Source of the DNA: Mycobacterium kansasii ATCC 12478
GTDB taxonomy: Bacteria > Actinomycetota > Actinomycetes > Mycobacteriales > Mycobacteriaceae
Assembly: GCF_000157895.3 (NCBI RefSeq)
Contig: NC_022663.1
Coordinates: forward strand, 5,394,001-5,458,000
DNA: 64,000 bases
Reading direction: 5' to 3'
Part shown: one piece after another, positions 26,768 to 35,891 of the stretch
How positions within the stretch are numbered: position 1 is the first letter of the stretch
How the letters are laid out: each line of letters opens with the position of its first letter
Made by a program: the position numbers and the translations under genes
Notes under the pieces: model-generated
What the model was told of the DNA's origin: nothing
The model's input: the letters and a program-made list of their open reading frames with translations, nothing else
Databases searched by the model: none

Positions 26768-28579
26768 ATGGTAACTCGCATAACGTTAGCCTCAGTTTTC
26801 GCAGGCGTTCTGGTCGCGGTCGCCGTATTGCCGGGGTGCACCCCTCGGCCCGAAGGGCCCGGACCGGCCGCGGAGAAGTTCTTCGCCGCGTTGGCCATCG
26901 GCGACACCGCCACCGCCGCCCAACTCACCGACAACCCCAACGAAGCCCGCGAAGCGCTCAACGCCGCCTGGGCCGGACTGCAAGCCACCCACCTGGACAC
27001 GCAGCTTCTCAGCTCGAAGTACGCCGAGGACATGGGCACCGTCGCGTATCGCTTCACCTGGCATCTGCCCAAGAACCGGACGTGGAGCTACGACGGACAG
27101 CTGAAGATGGCCCGCGACGAGGGCCAGTGGCAGGTCCGCTGGGCGACTACCGGGTTGCATCCGAAACTCGGTGAGCACCAGACCTTCTCGCTACGCTCCG
27201 ATCCGCCGCGGCGGGCCTCGGTGAACGAACTCGGCGGTACCGATGTGCTGGCGCCGGGCTTCTTGTACCACTACTCGCTGGACGCGACGACTGCCGGTGC
27301 CGACCTCATCGGCACCGCACACGCGGTCGTGGACGCGCTACACCCGTTCAACGACGCGCTCAACGACCCGCAGCTGCTCGCCGAGCAGGCCAGCTCGTCG
27401 ACCCACCCGCTGGACCTCGGGGTCACGCTGCGCGCCGACGACAGCAACCGGGTCTTCGGGGCGATCGGACAACTGCCCGGGGTCGTGGTCACACCGCAGG
27501 CCGACCTGCTACCCACCGACGACCACTTCGCTCCTGTCGTCATGACCGAGGTGAAAAAGGCCGTCATCGACCAGCTCGACGGGCAGGCGGGCTGGCGGGT
27601 GGTCAGCGTCAACCAGAACGGGGTCGACGTCGCGGTGTTGCACGAAGTCGAGCCGTCACCGGCGCCGTCGATCACGATCACCTTGGACCGGACCGTGCAG
27701 GACGCTGCCCAGCGCGCGGTGGACGCCCGCGGCGGCAAGGCGATGATCGTGGTGCTCAAGCCGTCGACCGGCGAGATCCTGGCGATCGCACAGAATGCGG
27801 GCGCCAACGCCGACGGACCGATCGCCACCACCGGCCTGTACCCGCCGGGGTCGACGTTCAAGATGGTCACCGCGGGCGCGGCCGTCGAGCGCGATATGGC
27901 CACCCCGAACACCATGCTGGGCTGCCCCGGCCACCTCGACATCGGACACCGCACCATCCCCAACTACGGCGGTTTTGATCTGGGTGTGGTGCCGTTGTCG
28001 CGGGCCTTCGCCAGTTCGTGCAACACCACGTTTGCCGAATTGAGCAGCAAGTTGCCGCCACGTGGTCTGACCCAGGCGGCCAGTCGCTACGGGATCGGCC
28101 TGGACTATCGGGTGGAGGGCATCACCACCGTGACCGGTTCGGTGCCGCCGACGGTTGACCTGGCCGAGCGCACCGAGGACGGGTTCGGCCAGGGCCGCGT
28201 CCTGGCCAGCCCGTTCGGCATGGCATTGGTGGCGGCCACGGTGGCGGCGGGCAAGACCCCGGTGCCGCAGCTGATCGTCGGCCGGCCGACGGCGGTCGAG
28301 GGCGACGGCACCCCGATCAGCTCGAAGATGATCGACGCGCTGCGCCCGATGATGCGGCTGGTGGTCACGAATGGCACCGCCAAGGAGATCGCCGGCTGCG
28401 GTGAGATTTTCGGAAAGACCGGTGAAGCCGAATTCCCGGGCGGTTCGCATTCCTGGTTCGCAGGCTATCGCGGCGATCTGGCGTTCGCGTCGCTGATCGT
28501 GGGCGGCGGCAGCTCGGAATACGCGGTCCGGATGACCAAGATGATGTTCGAGATCCTGCCGCCAGGCTATCTGGCGTAG
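26768..28579 (+). CDS. Penicillin-binding lipoprotein (Rv2864c-like)
   Basis: This 603-aa class B transpeptidase-type PBP begins with a signal peptide and lipobox ending at C24 (VLPGC), so it is anchored outside the membrane. Residues about 30-140 are an NTF2-like MecA_N-type domain. The transpeptidase domain has all three active-site motifs: STFK at 362-365, SCN in ASSCNTTF, and KTG in FGKTGEAEF. It should cross-link peptidoglycan and bind beta-lactams. It matches Rv2864c. The toxin-antitoxin pair that sits before it in M. tuberculosis is not present here. Confidence 0.93.
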   Translation: MVTRITLASVFAGVLVAVAVLPGCTPRPEGPGPAAEKFFAALAIGDTATAAQLTDNPNEAREALNAAWAGLQATHLDTQLLSSKYAEDMGTVAYRFTWHLPKNRTWSYDGQLKMARDEGQWQVRWATTGLHPKLGEHQTFSLRSDPPRRASVNELGGTDVLAPGFLYHYSLDATTAGADLIGTAHAVVDALHPFNDALNDPQLLAEQASSSTHPLDLGVTLRADDSNRVFGAIGQLPGVVVTPQADLLPTDDHFAPVVMTEVKKAVIDQLDGQAGWRVVSVNQNGVDVAVLHEVEPSPAPSITITLDRTVQDAAQRAVDARGGKAMIVVLKPSTGEILAIAQNAGANADGPIATTGLYPPGSTFKMVTAGAAVERDMATPNTMLGCPGHLDIGHRTIPNYGGFDLGVVPLSRAFASSCNTTFAELSSKLPPRGLTQAASRYGIGLDYRVEGITTVTGSVPPTVDLAERTEDGFGQGRVLASPFGMALVAATVAAGKTPVPQLIVGRPTAVEGDGTPISSKMIDALRPMMRLVVTNGTAKEIAGCGEIFGKTGEAEFPGGSHSWFAGYRGDLAFASLIVGGGSSEYAVRMTKMMFEILPPGYLA

Positions 28580-28604
28580 CAGCTTCTGCCGCGCGGCTCG
28601 GCGG

Positions 28605-29996
28605 TCAGCCGTGCTGGCCGAAAATCTGCCCGCCGGCGCCCCCAGCGCCCGGCTGGCCCGCAGGTGCGCCGCTTCCGCCGTTGCCGCCGCTGCCGCCGCT
28701 GCCCAGCAGCCAGGCGTCGCCGCCGTTGGCGCCGTCACCTCCCGGGCTGAGCCCGTCAACCGACTCGCCGCCCGCGCCGCCGGCGCCGCCGTCGCCGATC
28801 AGCCCGGCCTTGCCGCCCGGGCCGCCCGGGCCGGCGCTTCCGCCGGCGGCGTGCGCAAAGCCGCCGCTTCCGCCCATCCCGCCGGACCCGAACAGGATGG
28901 CGGCTTTGCCGCCGGCCCCGCCCCTGCCTCCGGTGAAGTCGCCGGCGCCCCCGGCGCCGCCGGCACCCCCGTTGCCGATCAGGCCGATAGCATTGCCGCC
29001 CGGCCCGCCGTTGCCGCCCAGGGCGGCCCCTATGCCCGCGGGACCTCCGTCGCCTCCGGTCCCACCGGAGCCGACGATCACCCCACCGGTACCGCCGGCG
29101 CCACCGACCCCGCCGGCGTTGTGGCCGGCCCCGCCGGCGCCGCCAGTGCCACCGGCGCCGAACATCCCGCCGGCGCCGCCGGCGCCACCGGCCCCGCCAG
29201 TCTGGGCCAGCGAGGCTCCGCCGGTGCCGCCGGCACCACCCGGACCGAACAAACCGCCCGCCCCGCCGGCGCCGCCGGCGCCGCTGTTGCCGGGGGAGCC
29301 GACCACTCCGAGCCCACCGGCACCGCCGGCCCCGGCGGTGCCGAAGAGGCCGGCCGCTCCGCCGGCGCCGCCGGCACCGCCGTTGAGACCGAAGCCGCCG
29401 GTACCGCCGGTCCCGCCGGTGCCGAACAGCCCGCCGGCGCCGCCGGTTCCGCCATCACCGGCGATGACGGTCGCCGAGCCGCCGCCGTTGCCGCCGTTGC
29501 CGCCGTTGCCGAACAACAGCCCCGCGGCGCCGCCGTTGCCGCCCCGCTGGCCGACGGCCCCGGAGCCGCCGGCACCGCCGTTGCCGGCCAGCAGTCCGCC
29601 GTCCTGTCCGTTTGCCCCGGAGCCCGGGGTGCCGGCGGCCCCATTACCGATCAGCGGGCGGCCCAACAGGGCCAGGGTGGGCGCGTTGATGACGGCCAGC
29701 AGACTCTGTTGGACGTTGGCGGCCTCGGCAGCGGCATAGGCGCCGCCACCCGTCGTCAAGGCGCGGACGAATTGTTCGTGAAACGCCGCCGCGTGGGCGC
29801 TGAGTGCCTGGTAGTCGCGAGCATGCTCGGAAAACAGCACAGCGATGGCCGCCGACACCTCGTCGGCGCCCGCGGCTAGCACCTCCAGGGTGGCGGGCGC
29901 GGCCGCCGCGTTGGCTGACGTGATCGTCGACCCGATACTGGACAGGCTCGAGGCTGTCGCAAGGATCGACTCCGGAGCGACGATCAGGTAGGACAT
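28605..29996 (-). CDS. PE_PGRS family protein
   Basis: The product is 463 aa from the ATG at 29996. Residues 1 to about 95 are a PE domain (MSYLIVAPESILATASSL, then the FHEQFVRALTTGGGAYAAAE segment). A GRPLIGNGA linker follows, then about 330 residues of Gly-Gly-Ala/Asn repeats ending in GQIFGQHG. PE_PGRS proteins are exported by ESX-5 and sit on the surface or are secreted in slow-growing mycobacteria. The repeats make this a likely site of length variation. The gene converges with the penicillin-binding lipoprotein gene, 25 bp apart. Confidence 0.95.
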   Translation of the reverse strand: MSYLIVAPESILATASSLSSIGSTITSANAAAAPATLEVLAAGADEVSAAIAVLFSEHARDYQALSAHAAAFHEQFVRALTTGGGAYAAAEAANVQQSLLAVINAPTLALLGRPLIGNGAAGTPGSGANGQDGGLLAGNGGAGGSGAVGQRGGNGGAAGLLFGNGGNGGNGGGSATVIAGDGGTGGAGGLFGTGGTGGTGGFGLNGGAGGAGGAAGLFGTAGAGGAGGLGVVGSPGNSGAGGAGGAGGLFGPGGAGGTGGASLAQTGGAGGAGGAGGMFGAGGTGGAGGAGHNAGGVGGAGGTGGVIVGSGGTGGDGGPAGIGAALGGNGGPGGNAIGLIGNGGAGGAGGAGDFTGGRGGAGGKAAILFGSGGMGGSGGFAHAAGGSAGPGGPGGKAGLIGDGGAGGAGGESVDGLSPGGDGANGGDAWLLGSGGSGGNGGSGAPAGQPGAGGAGGQIFGQHG

Positions 29997-30220
29997 GTGC
30001 ACCTCGCGTTCGTGGCGATCCACAGATTCGCCGCACCCAAGCTTCTCCTGAGCCTTGACCAAGCCGAATCCGCAACCGATGGATCGTATCGCGATCGCGT
30101 TGGCGGGACCGTGTGTTTGCCGACGATGCAGCCGGCTCGCCGGGCCGCACCGGCCGGGTAACGGAGGTAAGTTGCGAGGGTGGGCAACGATCAGGACGAT
30201 CGGGACGATCGGGAAGGGCC

Positions 30221-30805
30221 ATGACTGACAGCGGTGGGGACATGGTGACACTGCGGGTGTCCGACGCCGACCGCAACGGCACCATGCGGCGGTTGCACAA
30301 CGCCGTAGCGCTCGGGCTGATCGATATCAACGAATTCGAGCAACGCTCGTCTCGCGTGTCCTTTGCGCGTACCCACAGCGAACTGGAGGGGCTGGTCTGC
30401 GACCTGCCCGGGCCCGGCGCGATCGTCAGGTCCGCGGCCGACCGGGTGGAGCTGCGAGGCTGGGCCGGCTCGTTGAAGCGCCACGGCGAATGGACGGTGC
30501 CCACCCGGCTGGCGCTGGTGCGCCGCTTGGGTTCGATCGACCTCGACCTCACCAAGGCCCGTTTCGCGGGGCCGGTGGTGGTCATCGAACTCGACATGAA
30601 GTTCGGTTCACTGGACCTGCGGCTGCCTGAGGGCGCCAGCGCCTCGATCGACGACGTCGAAGTCTATGTGGGCAGCGCCAGCGACCGCCGCAAAGACGCG
30701 CCGGCGGAGGGAACGCCGCATGTGGTGCTGACCGGTCGGGTCGTCTGCGGTTCGGTGGTGATTCGCGGACCACGCCGGGCGTTGCTGCGCCGCCACCAGG
30801 CCTGA
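30221..30805 (+). CDS. DUF1707 domain protein
   Basis: The 194-aa protein has an N-terminal DUF1707 (SHOCT-like) module with LRVSDADRNGTMRRLHNAVALG.I and EFEQRSS, and a C-terminal beta-rich LiaF-like part with SIDLDLTKARF and GSLDLRLPEG. The family is common in actinobacteria and has no settled function; envelope stress sensing has been suggested for LiaF relatives. GGGAAGG precedes the ATG at 30221; an ATG at 30242 is also possible. Short GGACGATC repeats lie just upstream. Confidence 0.8.
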   Translation: MTDSGGDMVTLRVSDADRNGTMRRLHNAVALGLIDINEFEQRSSRVSFARTHSELEGLVCDLPGPGAIVRSAADRVELRGWAGSLKRHGEWTVPTRLALVRRLGSIDLDLTKARFAGPVVVIELDMKFGSLDLRLPEGASASIDDVEVYVGSASDRRKDAPAEGTPHVVLTGRVVCGSVVIRGPRRALLRRHQA

Positions 30806-30956
30806 CTCGGGTCGCGCTGCGGTGGAGCAGCTGTCCTGTTCGGTGCGGCCCACCGGGGTGCCCCAGCCGGTGCCGGCGCATCGAGGTGCCTGCCTGAGCG
30901 GCGGGCAATGCGGCGCAACTGGCGGACCGTCGCACGGCCACGACTAAGCTAGCGGG

Positions 30957-31814
30957 ATGCCTGCTCGCACCGCGCTTTCTCCCGGCGCCCTGTCCCCGAT
31001 GCGGCCGGTGCCCAAGTGGATCGCGCGCCCCGAATACGTCGGCAAGCCGACGGCCAAGGAGGGGACCGAACCGTGGGTGCAAACGCCGGAGGTAATCGAG
31101 AAGATGCGCGTCGCCGGCCGGATCGCGGCCGGCGCCCTCGCCGAGGCCGGTAAGGCCGTTGCGCCGGGGGTGTCCACCGACGAACTGGACCGGATCGCGC
31201 ACGAGTACATGGTCGACCACGGTGCTTATCCGTCGACGCTGGGCTACAAGGGATTCCCGAAGTCGTGCTGCACTTCGCTCAACGAGGTCATCTGCCACGG
31301 AATCCCCGACTCGACGGTGATCGCCGACGGCGACATCGTCAACATCGATGTCACCGCTTACTTCGACGGTGTCCACGGCGACACCAATGCGACCTTCCTG
31401 GCCGGCGACGTCGCCGAAGAACACCGCCTGCTCGTGGAACGGACCCGGGAGGCGACGATGCGGGCGATCAACGCCGTCAAACCCGGACGCGCGTTGTCGG
31501 TCGTCGGGCGGGTTATCGAGTCCTACGCAAATCGGTTCGGCTACAACGTGGTTCGCGACTTCACCGGTCACGGCATCGGCACCACGTTCCACAACGGGCT
31601 GGTTGTGCTGCATTACGACCAGCCCGCGGTGGAAACGATCATGCAGCCGGGCATGACCTTCACCATCGAGCCGATGATCAACCTGGGCGCCCTGGACTAC
31701 GAGATTTGGGACGACGGCTGGACGGTGGTCACCAAAGACCGCAAGTGGACCGCGCAGTTCGAGCACACGCTGCTGGTCACCGGCACCGGCGTCGAAATCC
31801 TCACGTTGCCGTGA
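30957..31814 (+). CDS. mapB: Methionine aminopeptidase MapB
   Basis: The 285-aa type I enzyme removes initiator methionine from new proteins using two metal ions. The family motifs are present: HGIPDSTVIADGDIVNIDV and GVHGDTNATF (metal-binding aspartates), FTGHGIGTTFH, and FTIEPMINLG with EHTLLVT. The 40-residue N-terminal extension with a proline-rich start is characteristic of mycobacterial MapB (Rv2861c). Confidence 0.97.
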   Translation: MPARTALSPGALSPMRPVPKWIARPEYVGKPTAKEGTEPWVQTPEVIEKMRVAGRIAAGALAEAGKAVAPGVSTDELDRIAHEYMVDHGAYPSTLGYKGFPKSCCTSLNEVICHGIPDSTVIADGDIVNIDVTAYFDGVHGDTNATFLAGDVAEEHRLLVERTREATMRAINAVKPGRALSVVGRVIESYANRFGYNVVRDFTGHGIGTTFHNGLVVLHYDQPAVETIMQPGMTFTIEPMINLGALDYEIWDDGWTVVTKDRKWTAQFEHTLLVTGTGVEILTLP

Positions 31815-31872
31815 ACTTCCCGGCGCGAGCAGTCGCAAACTCGCATGATCGTCGCCGCAACGGTGCGAATCC

Positions 31873-33447
31873 GTGTCTGCTCGCCACCACACGGTGAGTG
31901 GCGCGCTGCTCGTTGCCGGGACCAGCTCCGATGCCGGCAAGTCCGTGGTGGTTGCGGGCCTGTGCCGGTTACTGGCCCGCAGCGGCGTCCGGGTGGCGCC
32001 GTTCAAGGCGCAGAACATGTCCAACAATTCAGCCGTCGCCGTGGAAGGCGGCGAGATCGGCCGTGCCCAGGCCATCCAGGCTCGCGCGGCGGGGTTGGAG
32101 CCCAGTGTGCGATTCAACCCCATCCTGCTCAAGCCGGGCAGCGACCGGACGTCGCAACTGGTCATCCGGGGCCGGGTCGCCGATAACGTCACGGCGGCCG
32201 GCTACCTGCAGCATCGTGATCGGCTAGCCGATGTCGTGCTCGACGAATTAGCAAGTCTGCGAGCCGAGTTCGATGCGGTGATCTGCGAGGGAGCCGGATC
32301 CGCGGCCGAAACAAACTTGCGGGCAACGGATTTGGCAAATATGGGGCTGGCGCGCGCGGCCAACCTGCCGGTGGTCGTGGTCGGCGACATCGACCGCGGC
32401 GGCTTGCTGGCCCATCTGTTCGGGACGGTTGCGGTGCTCGACCCCGACGACCAGGCACACATTGCGGGCTTCATTGTCAACAAGTTTCGCGGTGACCCCG
32501 CGCTGCTGGAGCCGGGGTTGCAGCACCTGCTGGAGTCGACGGGCCGCCCAACTTACGGAGTGTTGCCCTACGCCGACGAACTCTGGCTCGATGCCGAGGA
32601 CTCGCTGTCGGTGGTGGCGCACCGCGTCGTCGGCACGCCCGAGCCGCCCCGCGGCGACCAGTGGCTGCGGGTGGCGGCGGTGCGGGTGCCGCGGATCTCC
32701 AATTCCACCGATGTCGAGGCGCTGGCGTGTGAGCCCGGCGTGCTGGTGCGCTGGATCACCGAGCCCGCCGACCTGGCCGACGCCGACCTGATCGTGCTGC
32801 CCGGCAGCAAGGCCACGGTTGCAGATCTGTCGTGGCTGCGCGAACGTGGCCTGGCCCGCGGCATCGTCGACCACGCGAGGGCCGGCAGGCCGGTGCTGGG
32901 AATCTGCGGTGGCTTCCAAATGCTGTGCCGCAGTATCGAAGACACCATTGAGTCCGGGGCCGGGGCGGTGGCCGGGCTGGGGTTGTTGGACGCCGACGTC
33001 GTGTTCGCCGCGGACAAGAGGCTGCGGCGCTGGCAGTCGCCGTTGACCGGTTATGAAATCCATCACGGGCGACTGGCCCGCTGCGCCGAGACGGGTTGGT
33101 TCGACATCGACTCCGAGGTACAGGGCGTACGGTCCGGCGCGGTTTTCGGCACCCACTGGCACGGCCTGCTCGACAATGACGACTTCCGTCGCGCCTGGCT
33201 CACCCAGGTGGCCGCCGCCGCCGGCCGGAGCGGATTCGTCATCGCCGACGGCGTAAACGTGGCGGCGCGACGCGACGCTCAGCTGGATCTGATGGCTGAT
33301 CTGTTGACGTCGCATGTCGACGTGAAGGCGGTGCTCGGCCTGCTTGCCGGCCCGCCGCCGCAGCTGCCCTATCTGGTCAGCGAACTGCGGGTTTACGGCG
33401 GAGCCGTCGACGGAGCCGGGCATGCCGGCTGGGCCGTCATTCGCTGA
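31873..33447 (+). CDS. cobQ: Cobyric acid synthase CobQ
   Basis: The 524-aa enzyme amidates four side chains of adenosylcobyrinic acid diamide using glutamine and ATP, in cobalamin synthesis. The N-terminal ATPase domain has LLVAGTSSDAGKSVV and KAQNMSNNS. The C-terminal class I-like glutaminase domain has the nucleophile in VLGICGGFQMLC and a late GTHWHG histidine. The GTG start lies 58 bp after mapB. In M. tuberculosis cobQ1 is elsewhere (Rv0255c), so its place here is a synteny difference. Confidence 0.95.
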   Translation: MSARHHTVSGALLVAGTSSDAGKSVVVAGLCRLLARSGVRVAPFKAQNMSNNSAVAVEGGEIGRAQAIQARAAGLEPSVRFNPILLKPGSDRTSQLVIRGRVADNVTAAGYLQHRDRLADVVLDELASLRAEFDAVICEGAGSAAETNLRATDLANMGLARAANLPVVVVGDIDRGGLLAHLFGTVAVLDPDDQAHIAGFIVNKFRGDPALLEPGLQHLLESTGRPTYGVLPYADELWLDAEDSLSVVAHRVVGTPEPPRGDQWLRVAAVRVPRISNSTDVEALACEPGVLVRWITEPADLADADLIVLPGSKATVADLSWLRERGLARGIVDHARAGRPVLGICGGFQMLCRSIEDTIESGAGAVAGLGLLDADVVFAADKRLRRWQSPLTGYEIHHGRLARCAETGWFDIDSEVQGVRSGAVFGTHWHGLLDNDDFRRAWLTQVAAAAGRSGFVIADGVNVAARRDAQLDLMADLLTSHVDVKAVLGLLAGPPPQLPYLVSELRVYGGAVDGAGHAGWAVIR

Positions 33448-33618
33448 AATGCCGATATCGCGAGGGCGTTTGGCTGTAGCTTTCTGGGATCACGACGATT
33501 GCCGGTGCTTGGCGCTTGGAGGCGCGCATGTGCGTGGCGGCGCTGACCTTGCTGTCCAACAGGGTGCGGGTGGTCGGCGACCTGCGGCCGCGCGGGTAAG
33601 GCTGGAAGAAGGCTCTCG

Positions 33619-34164
33619 ATGAGTTTCTTGGCGTTGCCGCCAGAAGTCAACTCGGCGCGGATGTTTTCTGGTATCGGGTCAGGCCCGATGCTGTCGGCTG
33701 CGGCGGCCTGGGACGGATTGGCCTTCGAATTGGCCTCGGCGGCCGCGGCTTTCGGTTCGGTGACGTCGGGACTGGCGAACGAATCGTGGCAGGGCCCCGC
33801 GGCAGCCGCGATGGCCGGTGCGGCCGTCCCCTACGCCGGGGACTCCGGCTTTCTGGCTTTCGGTCTGGGCAATTCGGGCTTGTTGACGCCGGGCGCGGGG
33901 AACTCGGGCCTGCTGACGCCGGGCGCGGGAAACTCGGGTGGCCTGCTGGCAGGTTTCGGGAATTCCGGAGCGCTAAATCTCGGTGCAGGGGTTTCGGGCT
34001 TGCTGGACTTCGGTGCAACCAACTCCGGCCTGCTCAACTTCGGCACCTTGTTGTCCGGCGTCAAGAACCTCGGGATCTACACCTCGGGTACCGAGGACAT
34101 CGGTTATGTGCCGCGCGCGCTCTACGTCGCCAACCTCATCTTCGGTGCGCTGACGAGTCTGTGA
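33619..34164 (+). CDS. Truncated PPE-MPTR protein (internal deletion)
   Basis: The 181-aa product starts like a PPE protein (MSFLALPPEVNSARMFSG, with the SWQGPAA region at about 56-62). After VPYAG (about residue 75) it passes directly into GxGNSG repeats of the MPTR type and a short C-terminus. A normal PPE domain is about 180 residues, so roughly 100 residues including the EspG-binding helical tip are missing. The junction keeps the reading frame. It may be non-functional for ESX export. There is no PE gene beside it. Confidence 0.85.
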   Translation: MSFLALPPEVNSARMFSGIGSGPMLSAAAAWDGLAFELASAAAAFGSVTSGLANESWQGPAAAAMAGAAVPYAGDSGFLAFGLGNSGLLTPGAGNSGLLTPGAGNSGGLLAGFGNSGALNLGAGVSGLLDFGATNSGLLNFGTLLSGVKNLGIYTSGTEDIGYVPRALYVANLIFGALTSL

Positions 34165-34236
34165 ACAGTCCGCACGAGCGTCTGGAACCGGTGCGCAGCC
34201 AGCCCAATTCCCTGTACTTTGGCGTAAGTGTCCGCG

Positions 34237-34791
34237 ATGATGACCACGCTCGACGGATTTCCGGTTCCGGTAGCGGTATCGGGTCCGGCAACGGGCGTCG
34301 TCGTCACCATTCTGGGCGCCGAACAGCGTGCCGTCGCAGCCTACGGCGCCATTTGTGAGCGCCTGCACACCGCATCGCTTCGGACCGTCGTTATCGGCCC
34401 TGACCCGCGGCTGACCGCCAAGTCCGTGATGGGCATTCTCGACGTCCTGTCGATCGGTTGGGCGGTGGTGGTCGGTGACCGCGCCGGTGGCGAGCTCGCC
34501 TGGGAACTGGCGGCGACCAGGCTTGGGCGGTTCGCCGGTCTGGTGGCCATCGATCGGGGGCATCCGCGCGTGGCAGATGTCAACGGTGCGGTCCGCGACG
34601 ACCACTGCCCGCCGGTGGAGATCAGCACCACCGTGCTGGTGAGTTCTCCGGCCGCGCGCAAAGTTGCCCGCGACAGCCAGCGACTGGTCTACGCCGATTA
34701 CCGTGTCGTGGACCTTCCGGCGAGGCGCAACGCACACGACTCGACCGCGCAGCTGGCCACCGAGATCGTGCTGCGCACCAGCGGTTGGTAG
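34237..34791 (+). CDS. Small alpha/beta-hydrolase-like protein
   Basis: The product is about 184 aa (ATG at 34237; GTG at 34228 and ATG at 34240 are alternatives). It starts MMTTLDGFPVPVAVSG and has VVVTILGAEQRAVAAY, TAKSVMGILDVLSIGWAVVVGD and ELAWELAATRLGRFAGLVAID, which looks like the first half of an alpha/beta-hydrolase fold. The nucleophile position reads VGDRAGG, not GxSxG, so a catalytic serine seems absent. It could be a binding or structural relative. It lies between the short PPE and the amidotransferase gene. Confidence 0.6.
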   Translation: MMTTLDGFPVPVAVSGPATGVVVTILGAEQRAVAAYGAICERLHTASLRTVVIGPDPRLTAKSVMGILDVLSIGWAVVVGDRAGGELAWELAATRLGRFAGLVAIDRGHPRVADVNGAVRDDHCPPVEISTTVLVSSPAARKVARDSQRLVYADYRVVDLPARRNAHDSTAQLATEIVLRTSGW

Positions 34792-35066
34792 TGCGGCGTC
34801 GACCAGCATGTCTTGAAGTCGAGCCGGCAAACTCGGCAATCAAGGTCGACGTGCCCGGTGCGGCGGTTCGCGTTCGGTCCGGTTATCATGTCCCACAATG
34901 CTTTCCGCTGACGTGCTCGCCACCGGCAGTCGAGCGAGCGGTTGCCTGGGTGCCTGCGGTGCCTGCCGCCGGCGACACGGCAGGCCGGCGGGTATCCGTC
35001 GTGCACCACAATGCTCGGGTGAAGCTCGTCGTGTTCATGGCGGCGGTGATCGATTGGGGAGTCAGT

Positions 35067-35822
35067 GTGGTTTCGAACAGCTCTAGGGGCCGGCGGCCGG
35101 TGATCGGTCTGACGACGTATCGGGAGCAGGTGCAGACAGGGATCTGGGACGTACCCGCGAGCTACCTGCCTGCCGACTACTCCGACGCCATCGTCATGGC
35201 CGGTGGTAACGCGGTACTGCTGCCGCCGCAGCCGGCGGATCCGGACAACGCCGACCGGGTGCTGGATGGCCTGCATGCTTTGGTGATCACCGGCGGCTAC
35301 GACATCGATCCCGCCGCATACGGCCAGCACCCGCATCCGGCCACCGACCGGCCGCGAGCCGACCGCGACGCCTGGGAATTCGTGTTGTTGAAGGGTGCAC
35401 TGGCCCGCGAGCTGCCGGTGTTCGGGATCTGTCGTGGTGTGCAGCTGCTCAACGTCGCGCTCGGCGGCACGCTGCATCAGCACCTTCCCGACGTCATCGG
35501 CCACGGCGGGCATTGCGCGGGCAACGCCGTGTTCACGCCGTTGCCGGTCCGCACCGTGCCGGGCACTCGGCTGGCCGGGCTGATCGGCGAGTCCGCCGAC
35601 GTACCGTGCTACCACCACCAGGCGGTCGGCGAAGTCGCTGCGGGTCTGGTGGTCAGCGCGACGGACGCCGACGGAGTGGTGGAAGCGCTGGAATTGCCGG
35701 GAAACGGATTTGTGCTTGCGGTCCAATGGCACCCGGAGAAGTCCCTGGACGACTTGCGGTTGTTCGCCGGACTGGTAGCGGCGGCCCGCGCGTACGCGGA
35801 CGGTAGTTGCCGGTGCAGCTGA
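35067..35822 (+). CDS. Class I glutamine amidotransferase, PuuD-like (Rv2859c-like)
   Basis: The 251-aa product is a gamma-glutamyl hydrolase-type peptidase C26 protein. The nucleophile is in VFGICRGVQLLN, and the His-Glu pair is in VLAVQWHPEKSLDD. Such enzymes (PuuD) split gamma-glutamyl-GABA in polyamine breakdown. It is very close to Rv2859c, which lies beside glnA4 in M. tuberculosis. The start is a GTG at 35067 with GGGGAG five bases before it; the longer upstream frame looks non-coding. Confidence 0.88.
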   Translation: MVSNSSRGRRPVIGLTTYREQVQTGIWDVPASYLPADYSDAIVMAGGNAVLLPPQPADPDNADRVLDGLHALVITGGYDIDPAAYGQHPHPATDRPRADRDAWEFVLLKGALARELPVFGICRGVQLLNVALGGTLHQHLPDVIGHGGHCAGNAVFTPLPVRTVPGTRLAGLIGESADVPCYHHQAVGEVAAGLVVSATDADGVVEALELPGNGFVLAVQWHPEKSLDDLRLFAGLVAAARAYADGSCRCS

Positions 35823-35891
35823 TCAGTGGACAGCGTCGTTGCGCCCGCTTTCGGCTTGTGATGAACCGGTTCTAGCCCGCTATCCGGGCTG

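Noticed and set aside
28611..29879. Long plus-strand proline/alanine-rich frames opposite the PE_PGRS gene
   Set aside because: They are the complement of glycine-codon repeats and are typical shadow frames of PGRS sequence.
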